From Pirellulales bacterium (GTDB lineage: Bacteria; Planctomycetota; Planctomycetia; Pirellulales; JAICIG01), in NCBI GenBank assembly GCA_025924495.1, contig JAICIG010000026.1:1-30835 (forward strand): a stretch of 30,835 nt of DNA. The letters are read 5' to 3'. The position numbers and the translations under genes were made by a program. Of this stretch, positions 7,746 to 15,712 are shown piece by piece. The notes under the pieces were generated by a model, which worked only from the letters and a program-made list of their open reading frames with translations, had not been told where the DNA came from and searched no databases. The first letter of the stretch is position 1, and each line of letters starts with the position of its first letter.

Positions 7746-9263
7746 CTAGTCTCGCAATAAGTCCTCATCTGCACGCGCGGCGGATTGCGATTTGCCGGAA
7801 GCCGCCCTCTTATTGCGCCGCGGCGCCGTCGCGGGAACGACGACCGGCGGCGATGCGGGGCTTTCGATCGCGTCCGATTCGGGTTGGACCGCCGCCTCGC
7901 GGCGCTGCGACTCTTGGCGAGCCAAGCTGGGGGAGACGACCGGTTCTTGCTCAAACCGGCTCATGCGATCCTCGTAGATCGCCAGCGAATGCAGAGCGTG
8001 CCCCAACGGGCCGACTGACCATTTGCGATCGCGCCCGGCGTCTAGAATTCCTGAAAGATAGCTTACTGCCTTGATGAAACGCGGGTCGTCGAGCATCTCG
8101 TCGGGAACCGAATAAGCGAGCCATTCCAGAATGTGGCCGCTGGTTTGCAACCTGCGATCCAGATCGTCTTTAGCCGCGGCTCGTTTGAACCATTCGGTGC
8201 TGAACGAACCGTCGCGGTTCTGCAGCCGGAAAGTGTAGCGATGGAAATCGTTGACGTAAGTTGCGGCGCGGGAAAACTCGCCATCGACCGGCGCTTCTTG
8301 GCGTTGCCGCTCTCGCACGGCATAGCTCAGGCCCATCAGGCGATGAGTGCCGCCGCAGGGAGCTCCATTGATCGGGGCTTGAATCTCCTCGCGAATCAGC
8401 CGGGGAATCGACCACTCTTCTCCTTTGGCGTTCTTCCAGGTCTCATCCGAATCGAGATAGTGCGAGAACGCGATCAATTTAAAAGTCAGCTCCATCCCCG
8501 ACTCGCAGCTCAACTTTTCGGTCTGGATCAAATCTGCGACAGAAAAGCGGCGCCCTGCGACCAGGATCGGGTAGTCGATCATGACTCGCGACTGAGCGAG
8601 AATTGCCAGAAACTGACCGTGATGGCCCTGCACCTTTGGGCCTTTCGCCGCCGTTAGCCGGCCCCGATCGAGATACATCAACGACTGACCGTTGCAAGCA
8701 GCGCCCGAGCAAAGCCAAGCGATCGAATTCACCGCCGGACCTTTGGGGCCGCCTCGGCGAACTTCAGAATGAACCCCGTAGCCCACGATGGCGTGCATCA
8801 ATTCCCAGCAGTTGTTATCCCGCGTGTCCAGCAAGCGCCGCTGGTAAAAATCCAGGACGCGCCGGACCTTGCCGCGTAGCGCCTGGTGCTGCGGAGAGAC
8901 CCGACGCTCGGAAGCCGAGGACGCTTCAATCGCGCCCCCTCCGACTCGTGATTCCGCGCGGATCTCTCGGCCTGGATTAATCTCGGGGCCTTGAGCAAGG
9001 TCTTCAACGGCTGCCAGCTCTTGGGGACTGCCAGAATCAACTCCAATGTCGTCCCGGGAAAGTATCAGCCTCAGAGAGGCGCCAGCATCGGCTGCGGCAG
9101 AGTGAGTGCGGTCATCGATTTCGACTACCGTTGCACCGCTCGACGGACCGCCAGGCAGCGAATCTTGCGGCGAAGCGCGAACCAAATCGACCGGCAGCCA
9201 AGACGCCCCTCCCAGCAAGCAAACACTCAATAAAGCGAGTGGAGAAGGCGCATCCCAGAACAT
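7746..9263 (-). CDS. Secreted or anchored protein, probable alpha/alpha-barrel fold, unknown function
   Basis: About 505 residues. The N-terminus MFWDAPSPLALLSVCLLGGAS looks like a signal peptide or anchor. A variable linker follows to about residue 130, then a conserved-looking helical domain with NNCWELMHAIVGYGVHSEV, VNSIAWLCSGAACNG, GHHGQFLAILAQ, INGAPCGGTHRLMGLSYAV, LQNRDGSFSTEWF and LQTSGHILEWLAYSVPDE. The spacing of aromatic and Gly segments (such as NRDGSFSTEWF and SGHILEW) recalls alpha/alpha-toroid enzymes, but I see no catalytic motif I can name. The C-terminal 70 residues are a Pro/Arg/Lys-rich tail. The frame is open to 9386. I start at 9263 because of the hydrophobic N-terminus; there is no clear Shine-Dalgarno, so the start is uncertain. 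Confidence 0.75.
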   Translation of the reverse strand: MFWDAPSPLALLSVCLLGGASWLPVDLVRASPQDSLPGGPSSGATVVEIDDRTHSAAADAGASLRLILSRDDIGVDSGSPQELAAVEDLAQGPEINPGREIRAESRVGGGAIEASSASERRVSPQHQALRGKVRRVLDFYQRRLLDTRDNNCWELMHAIVGYGVHSEVRRGGPKGPAVNSIAWLCSGAACNGQSLMYLDRGRLTAAKGPKVQGHHGQFLAILAQSRVMIDYPILVAGRRFSVADLIQTEKLSCESGMELTFKLIAFSHYLDSDETWKNAKGEEWSIPRLIREEIQAPINGAPCGGTHRLMGLSYAVRERQRQEAPVDGEFSRAATYVNDFHRYTFRLQNRDGSFSTEWFKRAAAKDDLDRRLQTSGHILEWLAYSVPDEMLDDPRFIKAVSYLSGILDAGRDRKWSVGPLGHALHSLAIYEDRMSRFEQEPVVSPSLARQESQRREAAVQPESDAIESPASPPVVVPATAPRRNKRAASGKSQSAARADEDLLRD

Positions 9264-9683
9264 AAGCCACTTTTGGTAGGTCACTGCGAAACCAAGCGAA
9301 CCGAGGGTCTCTCGCTCATTTCCGCGAATTCCGTTCGCGTGTCGTTGTCCGTCACTGTTTTTGGCTCCGCACACCGCACGCCGCAATATGCTGGCGCGAC
9401 CGCGGGGAAGTCGTCAAGCAGCTTCTGATATCGGATGACCGCCTCGCCGAATTCATCGGCGGGCGGCAGTTTAACCGACCGCACCGGAATCGCCAACGGC
9501 TTGTATCAGCGGCGCCGCTTGAAACAATCGCAGCGGCCACATGAAAACCCACGGGATTCCAGTCGCCCGAGCGGTCGCACAGGCTCATTAGCTGCGCGAG
9601 AGCAATTACCAGAATGCACCGTCGTCGTTCGCCCTGTTTTCCCAGGCCGCGTGGCCGGCATAATCCACCAGTCGCATCTCGGA
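9264..9683. other. Gap of 420 bases without a confident gene
   Basis: Between the end of the diguanylate cyclase gene and the start of the secreted-protein gene, both leftward. Short frames cross it. The best is minus 9496-9281, a TTG start with a stretch containing FGEAVIRYQKLLDDFPAVAP, but it has no ribosome site or recognisable family. I see no convincing terminator, repeat or RNA gene. It may be regulatory sequence or a decayed gene. Confidence 0.4.
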
Positions 9684-10625
9684 TCAAGATGCTTCTGCGG
9701 ACACGAGCTCGGCTATCGGCTTCTCGAGGATTGCGGCGGAGTCCGTATGGCAGCGCACCTGATTGCGGCCGCCCTTCTTCGAGGCGTACAGCGCCTCATC
9801 CGCGCGACGAAACAAGGTCTCAGGAGTATCGCCGAGTTCAACGGCCGCCAGCCCCAAGCTTAAGGTGATCGCCGTCTGTTCGCTGCTGGGGGCGCCGAAA
9901 TTGAGGCGGGTAGTCTCGACGCAGATGCGCTGCGCGATTTTATGGGCAGTCGACTGATCGCAATTAGAAAGCAGCAGTGCAAACTCGTCGCCTCCGAATC
10001 GCGAAACAAAATCTCCTTCGCGAACTTGATTGGTCAGCAACGTCCCTAGCTGGTGAATGACGCGATCGCCCGCCTGATGGCCGTACGTATCATTGATCCA
10101 CTTAAAGTGGTCTAAATCCGCGAGAATTAGAGAGAAAGGCGTTCCCAACCGACGGTGATAGCCTAACAGCAGCTTGAGCTTATCATCGAAGGCCTTGCGG
10201 TTCGCGACGCCCGACAACGCATCGGTATGCGCCTCCCGGCGCGTGCGATCGAGTTCCTCGGCCTGTTCCTCCATGCGGCAGCGTGCAAAAACGAGATCTT
10301 CTTCCAGTTTCTGGTTCGACTCAAGCACGGCGACGACCTGACCTAGCAACTCCAACCGTATTTGCTCGAGTTCTCCGCTGACGTGGATATCTCCTACTTG
10401 TCGCTGTACTTCATGCATTTCTGAATTGCGATGATCGACGTCAGAGCTGAGCTGCTGAACGCTGGTAAGCACGTCCATCAATGCCTTGAGAGCCTTGGCC
10501 CGCTCTTGCTGCGCCAGTTTCTCTTGTTCGGAATGAGATGTCGCGCGGCCAATATAGAATCCGGCGACCAGGCTGGCGATCACGCTGGCCAGCACCCAAA
10601 TGAAGATTTGCGTCAGAGCGTCCAT
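9684..10625 (-). CDS. Membrane-anchored diguanylate cyclase (GGDEF)
   Basis: A 313-residue protein. It has one N-terminal membrane helix (about residues 7-26), a long helical or coiled-coil region (30-130), then a GGDEF domain (about 135-295). The domain begins at DALSGVANRKAF, has the metal and substrate segment DLDHFKWINDTYGH, and carries an intact GGDEF at 211-215. An RxxD inhibitory site (REGD, 202-205) sits exactly five residues before it, so the enzyme should be active and product-inhibited. It makes c-di-GMP from two GTP. There is no periplasmic sensor domain; input probably comes through the coiled coil. AGGATG lies upstream of the ATG. It sits 2.2 kb upstream of a c-di-AMP synthase on the same strand. 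Confidence 0.93.
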   Translation of the reverse strand: MDALTQIFIWVLASVIASLVAGFYIGRATSHSEQEKLAQQERAKALKALMDVLTSVQQLSSDVDHRNSEMHEVQRQVGDIHVSGELEQIRLELLGQVVAVLESNQKLEEDLVFARCRMEEQAEELDRTRREAHTDALSGVANRKAFDDKLKLLLGYHRRLGTPFSLILADLDHFKWINDTYGHQAGDRVIHQLGTLLTNQVREGDFVSRFGGDEFALLLSNCDQSTAHKIAQRICVETTRLNFGAPSSEQTAITLSLGLAAVELGDTPETLFRRADEALYASKKGGRNQVRCHTDSAAILEKPIAELVSAEAS

Positions 10626-10746
10626 TCAAATCATCCTAACGAGGGCTTGCAGCCCGCCGTCGCTCAGAAATGCATTTTCGCCGCGCCGCTTCGCCCAGCG
10701 CCGCTGAAGCGAAAACCAGATGCGTCTCTGCTATTTCCGGCGCGTC

Positions 10747-10784
10747 GGCCTATAAACAACGTTCCCCATAGGAAACTATAGGCC
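10747..10784. repeat. Inverted repeat upstream of the diguanylate cyclase gene
   Basis: GGCCTATA at 10747-10754 is matched by TATAGGCC at 10777-10784, a perfect 8-bp pair. The 22-base loop holds a second, imperfect pairing (GTTCC with GGAAAC). It lies about 120 bases upstream of the GGDEF start and about 95 bases after the stop of the HEAT-repeat gene. It could be an operator, a leader structure or part of a weak terminator; there is no T run. Confidence 0.35.
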
Positions 10785-10879
10785 ACGAATGCAGGGCCGT
10801 GTTCGACAAGGGAGAAACAGCGACCCTAATAGAACCGGAACAACGGTTAGAACCGATTTGAAGGAAGAGACAGGCCGAC

Positions 10880-11584
10880 TTAGAACATCTGGCGCAAGCG
10901 GGCCGCAATCGAAGGCTGTTCAGGCTCTTTGCCCTGCACAAACTGCCGCCAGTCTTTGATATCGATATAGGTTTTTCCGGTGATTTTCCGCAACGACTCG
11001 ATTGCTCGATATTGGATCGCCGGGTTCTGATCGTCCAAGGCGCCGCCTAGCGTCTGCACAGCCCTGGGGTCCTTCAGTTCGCCAAGCGCTCGTGCAGCCG
11101 CCAGCCGCACGTCGACATCAGCATCATTCGCGAAGGCATCGGTCATCAGCCGTACGGCGTCGTCGCCGCCACGCTGTCCCCAGGCTTCGCAGCAAGCGAC
11201 GCGCACATCTCGATCTGAGTCCTGCAAACCGGCGGCTAACATAGCGCCGGCAGTTTTCGTCGGCATTACGGCGATTGTGCGGAGCATTTGCGCGCGGACC
11301 AGCGTGTCGTCTTCATTGCTCAAAGCTTGAGCGATTTCACTGGAGGCCTTTTGCTGCTCGGCAGGAGCAAGTTCCTGCGCGCGTTTGGCCAATTCTCGGA
11401 GGACTTTAATCCGCTCCGAGGAGGGCAGCACCTTCGGCGGACCGGGGTCCTCTTTCTTCGCGAACAGGCCAAATGGATCGTACCATTTCCTCGGCTGTGA
11501 CCGCGCGCAACCCGGCTGACCGGCTAGCAAAGCGCCGAGAGCGAGAGCCAGTAGGAACCGGGCGTTGCCGATAGCGCTCAACAC
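10880..11584 (-). CDS. Secreted HEAT-repeat protein
   Basis: A 234-residue protein with a hydrophobic N-terminus (FLLALALGALLAG) ending in QPGC at about residue 26. This looks like a signal peptide and perhaps a lipoprotein, but Gln-Pro before Gly-Cys is a poor lipobox. A linker with KWYDPFGLFAKKEDPGPP follows. From about residue 60 there are tandem HEAT or armadillo-like helical pairs, for example DRDVRVACCEAWGQRG, DVDVRLAAARALGEL and NPAIQYRAIESLRKITGK. Such repeats are protein-binding scaffolds; the partner is unknown. The start is a GTG at 11584. It is divergent from the helical-protein gene at 11784, leaving a 199-base shared upstream region. Confidence 0.82.
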   Translation of the reverse strand: MLSAIGNARFLLALALGALLAGQPGCARSQPRKWYDPFGLFAKKEDPGPPKVLPSSERIKVLRELAKRAQELAPAEQQKASSEIAQALSNEDDTLVRAQMLRTIAVMPTKTAGAMLAAGLQDSDRDVRVACCEAWGQRGGDDAVRLMTDAFANDADVDVRLAAARALGELKDPRAVQTLGGALDDQNPAIQYRAIESLRKITGKTYIDIKDWRQFVQGKEPEQPSIAARLRQMF

Positions 11585-11783
11585 AAAGTCGATTCGTGCA
11601 TCCGGAAGCGAAGCGCAGGGAAAGGCGAGGCGGGACTATAGCGAGCCCGTCGGGCCAAGCCAAGATGAGTCGTGCCAAGCCCCCGCCCTTTAGGTATGAT
11701 AACGAAACGCGGCAAACCGGGTGTTCTGCATTGACTCCGGCGTCGCTTGGCCACGCGAACATTTCTTCCGCGGAGGTGTAGCC

Positions 11784-12293
11784 ATGCCTGATCCTAGGGA
11801 ACACAATCGACAGCGAGGGGCCGTCGAGGAATTGATGGGGCGCATTCCCGGTTTTCATGGATATCTGGAGCGAGCCTTTCGGCGTGAAAGCGATGCATTG
11901 CTGCGTCAACATCTGGCCTCGCGTCTGGAGCTAGCAAAGCAAAACCTTGACGCGACAGCTCGCACACTTGCCGATTCTGCTCAGATCGACTCGCTCCCCC
12001 AAATTGATCGCGTCCGCGCCAAACTCGACAAGGTCATCGGTCGCCTCCGCGGGGCCATGCGAGGCTATAGCGGCGTCTTCGATCTGGTAAGAATCGACGA
12101 AGCTACGCTCGATTCGGTCTACTCCTTCGACATGGGGCTCTGCGAAAAGATCGAGACGACGGTGAAGCGTTTCGATTCCGGAGGCGGCTCGCCGGCGCCA
12201 ACTGCGGCCGATCTCGCTGGCATGTCGGCGCAAGTGGACGAAATTGAACAAGCTTGTGACAAACGCGACGAAATCCTGAAAGGCCTGGTTTAA
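11784..12293 (+). CDS. Helical protein paired with an SPFH protein, unknown function
   Basis: A 169-residue, almost entirely helical, charged protein without a signal or membrane segment. It contains GRIPGFHGYLERAFRRESD and RHLA-type helices, then VRAKLDKVIGRLRGAMRGYSG with FDLVRIDEATLDSVYSFD. A GYxGxFD-type block ahead of a leucine-rich helix also occurs, as I recall, in small proteins beside SPFH genes in other phyla. The start is decided by a strong Shine-Dalgarno, GGAGGT at 11772-11777, seven bases before the ATG; the upstream open frame to 11721 is discarded. The SPFH gene begins 80 bases after its stop on the same strand, so the two are probably co-expressed. It may be a coiled-coil partner or assembly factor for the SPFH oligomer (inference). 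Confidence 0.8.
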   Translation: MPDPREHNRQRGAVEELMGRIPGFHGYLERAFRRESDALLRQHLASRLELAKQNLDATARTLADSAQIDSLPQIDRVRAKLDKVIGRLRGAMRGYSGVFDLVRIDEATLDSVYSFDMGLCEKIETTVKRFDSGGGSPAPTAADLAGMSAQVDEIEQACDKRDEILKGLV

Positions 12294-12373
12294 TCGTCCG
12301 CGCATTGAGCCGAACCGCTTAACTATCCGCGCGCCCGAATCTCCATCACGCCGGAACACCGAGGAACCCTGCC

Positions 12374-13759
12374 ATGGCACGCCTTGAAGTCATCGAATAT
12401 TTCGACGAGTCGAACCGATCGCTCGTGCAACGTATTCCGCCCGAAGGATCAACCGATATCAAACTCGGCGCGCAACTCATCGTTCAGGATAATCAAGAGG
12501 CGGTCTTCTTCCGCGACGGCCAGGCGCTCGACCTTTTCACGGCGGGTCGCCATACCCTGACTACGCTCAATGTACCGCTGATTACCCGACTCTTAACCAT
12601 CCCCTGGGAGAAGTCGCCATTTCAGGCGCAGGTGTACTTCATTGGCAAGCAGACGTTTCTCGACCAGAAATGGGGAACTCGGCAGCCAATCATTCTGCGC
12701 GACGCAGAATTCGGCATGGTTCGGCTGCGCAGCTTTGGCAAGTATTCTTTCCGCGTCCGCGATTCGAAGTTGTTGCTCAACACGCTGGTGGGCACCCAAG
12801 GCAAATACACGACGGACGAGGCTCATTCTTTCTTGAGAGACCTGGTCACTTCTCGCCTGAGCGATCTGCTGGGCACGTTGAAGGTGAGCCTGCTCGAATT
12901 ACCGGCCAAGTACGACGAATTGGCATCGGCTGCTCGTGCCAAAGTTAGCGAAGATTTCGCCAAGTACGGCCTAGAACTGGTCGACTTCTTCATCAATGCG
13001 ATCACGCCGCCGGAGGAAGTGCAAAAGGCGATCGACACTCGAAGCTCCATGGGCGCTGTCGGAGACCTGAATGCGTTCATGAAGTATCAGGCGGCGCAAA
13101 GCATGAGTAAACTGGCCGAACAAGGCGGCGGCGGAGGCGCCATGGGGATGGGCTTGGGCGCCGGCTTTGGCATGATGATGCCCGGCATGATTCAGCAGGC
13201 AATGGCTCAAGGGGTGGCGGCTCAGGGAGCGGCGACTCAGGGGGCGACGGGGCAAGGGGCGACTCCCGCCGCGCCAAAAGCGACGCCTGCACCGGCGATT
13301 CCGATGCCGGCGGTCAGCGGGCACTCGTTCGACGATCTGGCGCCGATGGCTGCGGTCGATCCGAAGGCGGTGGTGCGAGGCGTTGCGCAAGCCGCCGGAT
13401 ACGCCCTGACTGAGTCAGGCGACGTGTGGCACATCACGGTGCCGATCGGCGGCCTGCGGCGGCAGACTGTGACAGTCGATTTCAGCCGCCGGGATCCCGA
13501 GGGCCAGCCGCTGGTCTCCTTCCGTTCCACTTGCGGGCCCGCTTCGGAACGTAACGCTATGGCGCTGCTCCGCTACAACACCCAGCTCGTGCATGGCGCC
13601 TTTGCCCTCGAGAATATCAGCGGCGCCGACATGGTCGTCGTGCAGGCGAACCGCCTGGCTGAAAACACCGACCCGCTCTCCATCAGCCGCGTGCTTACCG
13701 CCGTCGCCTGGCAAGCCGACAAAGCCGAAGAGAAACTATTGAACAAAGACGAGTATTGA
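12374..13759 (+). CDS. SPFH-domain protein (YdjI-like) fused to a YbjN/CesT-like domain
   Basis: A 461-residue protein. Residues 30-225 match SPFH proteins of the Bacillus YdjI type, with [49 protein letters not shown] and [19 protein letters not shown]. Like YdjI it has no membrane anchor. Residues 250-280 are Gly/Met-rich ([15 protein letters not shown]) and 281-315 are Ala/Gln/Gly/Pro low complexity. Where YdjI proteins usually carry zinc ribbons, this one instead has a 125-residue domain (about 330-457) with [36 protein letters not shown] and a final ADKAEEKLL helix, resembling the YbjN/CesT chaperone-like fold. GAGGA lies upstream of the ATG. SPFH proteins form membrane-associated rings; here a stress or membrane-quality role is inference. 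Confidence 0.87.
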   Translation: MARLEVIEYFDESNRSLVQRIPPEGSTDIKLGAQLIVQDNQEAVFFRDGQALDLFTAGRHTLTTLNVPLITRLLTIPWEKSPFQAQVYFIGKQTFLDQKWGTRQPIILRDAEFGMVRLRSFGKYSFRVRDSKLLLNTLVGTQGKYTTDEAHSFLRDLVTSRLSDLLGTLKVSLLELPAKYDELASAARAKVSEDFAKYGLELVDFFINAITPPEEVQKAIDTRSSMGAVGDLNAFMKYQAAQSMSKLAEQGGGGGAMGMGLGAGFGMMMPGMIQQAMAQGVAAQGAATQGATGQGATPAAPKATPAPAIPMPAVSGHSFDDLAPMAAVDPKAVVRGVAQAAGYALTESGDVWHITVPIGGLRRQTVTVDFSRRDPEGQPLVSFRSTCGPASERNAMALLRYNTQLVHGAFALENISGADMVVVQANRLAENTDPLSISRVLTAVAWQADKAEEKLLNKDEY

Positions 13760-13847
13760 CCTAACGCGGAGCATTGGCTGGTCCTTCTTACACGCGATGA
13801 GGAAAGGTTAGAGCACTCGTTGAAGCGACCCAAACAAGCGCGAGTAT

Positions 13848-15482
13848 GTGGCGACTGTGAACGGTAACTCTCATTTCAAGCGCCGACGAAAGCGGCTGCT
13901 TTTCATACTCGCGTTCGGCCTGCTCGCCGCTCTGCCGCTCGTGCTAGGCGATTCGCGTACCGCAGCGCTAGCATTGAACACGTGGCTGCTGGCCGGAGCC
14001 GTCGTTGCGGCCAGCGTGCCGCTAGGCGTCCTATTGGCCGTGCTATTAACGCGCACCGATCTGCCGGGAAGAAAGTTCTTCTTTATGCTTTTGATCGGGT
14101 TGCTGTTTGTGCCGTTGTATGTGCAGGTTGGCGCCTGGCAGGCCGGGTTCGGATTGCAGGGCTGGTACATGTTCGCTTATTCCGGTCCGGTTCTGCTGGA
14201 CGGTTGGCGCGGAGCCATCTGGGTGCATGCGATTGCGGCCCTGCCCTGGGTCGTGCTGATAGTTTCAGCCGGTCTTCGGCTGGTGGAGCGAGAACTGGAA
14301 GAGCAAGCGCTGCTGGACGCACCGGCTTGGCAGGTCGTTCGCCATGTCACGTTGCGGCGCGCCTTGGGTTCAGTCGGCGCTGCGGCGTTATGGGTCGCCG
14401 TGACGACCTCGGCGGAGATGACGGTCACCGATTTCTTTCAGGTGCGGACTTATGCTGAGGAACTTTATATCGACATCGCACTTGGCGGCGATCCGACTAC
14501 CGGGCCCTGGGGCAGCGCGTTCGGCATCTTTCCACCCCGATCGATCGCCGCCGCCGTGCCGGGCATTCTGCCGGGCGCAATGATCTGCGCATGGCTCGTC
14601 GTCGCGGGGTGCGTTCTGATGTCACAACTATTGCCTGCGGCACGCTACGCCGCCCATGGCCGCCCGTTCGAATTTCCGCTCTTCGCCTGGCGCTGGCCAG
14701 CCGCATTTCTCGTCGCCGCTTGCGCGCTCTTGTTCGTGGCTCTGCCTGTGGGCAGCCTGGCCTATAAGGCGGGCGTGGTCGTCGAACAATTAGCAACCCA
14801 ACGAGTCCGTCATTGGTCGCTGGACAAATGCGTTGAGATCGTACTTTCCAGTCCGATCCGTTATCGGCACGAATTTGGTTGGTCTCTCTCCATTGGGGCC
14901 TTGGCGGCCTGTGCGGCGGTCATTGTTGCATTCCCGTTGACCTGGACCGCCAGGCGCGGCGGCTGGGGAATGGTCCCCGCGCTCTCGGTGGCAGCGCTCG
15001 GCCTATCCCTGCCGGGACCTGTCGTGGGACTCGCGACCATTTCTCTCTTGAACCGGCCGGAGAATTCTTTCCTGGCTCGGCTTTACGATCACTCGATTCT
15101 TGCCCCCTGGGCGGTGCAAACTTGGCGGGCCCTTCCCTTGGCCATCCTGGTTCTCTGGCCGGCCTTGCGCAGTCTGCCTGGCGAGGTTTTGGAGAGCGCA
15201 GCCGTCGAGGGCGCCGACCTGCCGACCATCCTGATTCGCATCGTCTTGCCGCTACGAGCCAGGGCCCTACTTGGCGCCTGGCTAGCCGCCTTTGCCGTGG
15301 CCCTGGCCGAGTTGGACGCCACTGTTTTAGTCGTTCCGCCGGGCGTAGAAACGTTGACAATTCATGTTTTCAACCTTCTGCATTACTCGGTCGAAGACCG
15401 AGCTGCAGGCATTTGCCTAACCTTATTTCTGGGTCTCCAATTCGCGACCGTTGCCGCGGCCCGGCTGGTGTTTCGCCGTTGA
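13848..15482 (+). CDS. ABC transporter permease, fused two-domain (iron/thiamine type)
   Basis: A 544-residue inner-membrane protein with about twelve hydrophobic segments, made of two tandem binding-protein-dependent permease domains as in FbpB/AfuB and ThiP. Each half carries the cytoplasmic EAA loop that contacts the ATPase: EEQALLDAPAWQVVRHVTL near residue 150 and LESAAVEGADLPTILIRIV near 448. By architecture the likely cargo is ferric iron or a small organic cofactor, but the permease alone does not decide this. The frame begins at a GTG (13848) overlapping an out-of-frame ATG, with no good Shine-Dalgarno; a GTG at 13857 is an alternative. No ATPase or substrate-binding protein lies anywhere in the window. 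It follows the SPFH gene by 88 bases. Confidence 0.88.
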   Translation: MATVNGNSHFKRRRKRLLFILAFGLLAALPLVLGDSRTAALALNTWLLAGAVVAASVPLGVLLAVLLTRTDLPGRKFFFMLLIGLLFVPLYVQVGAWQAGFGLQGWYMFAYSGPVLLDGWRGAIWVHAIAALPWVVLIVSAGLRLVERELEEQALLDAPAWQVVRHVTLRRALGSVGAAALWVAVTTSAEMTVTDFFQVRTYAEELYIDIALGGDPTTGPWGSAFGIFPPRSIAAAVPGILPGAMICAWLVVAGCVLMSQLLPAARYAAHGRPFEFPLFAWRWPAAFLVAACALLFVALPVGSLAYKAGVVVEQLATQRVRHWSLDKCVEIVLSSPIRYRHEFGWSLSIGALAACAAVIVAFPLTWTARRGGWGMVPALSVAALGLSLPGPVVGLATISLLNRPENSFLARLYDHSILAPWAVQTWRALPLAILVLWPALRSLPGEVLESAAVEGADLPTILIRIVLPLRARALLGAWLAAFAVALAELDATVLVVPPGVETLTIHVFNLLHYSVEDRAAGICLTLFLGLQFATVAAARLVFRR

Positions 15483-15712
15483 CGTCCGGCTGCGCCCGCT
15501 TTACACTTCTCCCTCATTTCTGGCCACTTTTCCACTCCACCCGCCCACGTCGTCTGTTACCGTAAAGGTAGGCGGATGGCTGCCAAGGAGCATGCACCAT
15601 CGGCGCAAGCGCCAGGCGCGCTTAACGTTGGGCCGCCAAGAAGGCGCGCCACCGCTTTGGCCGCGAACATTTCATACCAACTTTACAGTTCAATCCGAGA
15701 GCCTAACTGCTG

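Noticed and set aside
9281..9496. 71-codon minus frame with a plausible-looking helical segment
   Set aside because: TTG start, no ribosome site, no family recognised, and a tail without structure. It may be a remnant, but not enough to call a gene.
15483..15712. 230-base gap checked for a tRNA, small RNA or promoter
   Set aside because: No cloverleaf, strong hairpin or convincing -35/-10 pair was found.
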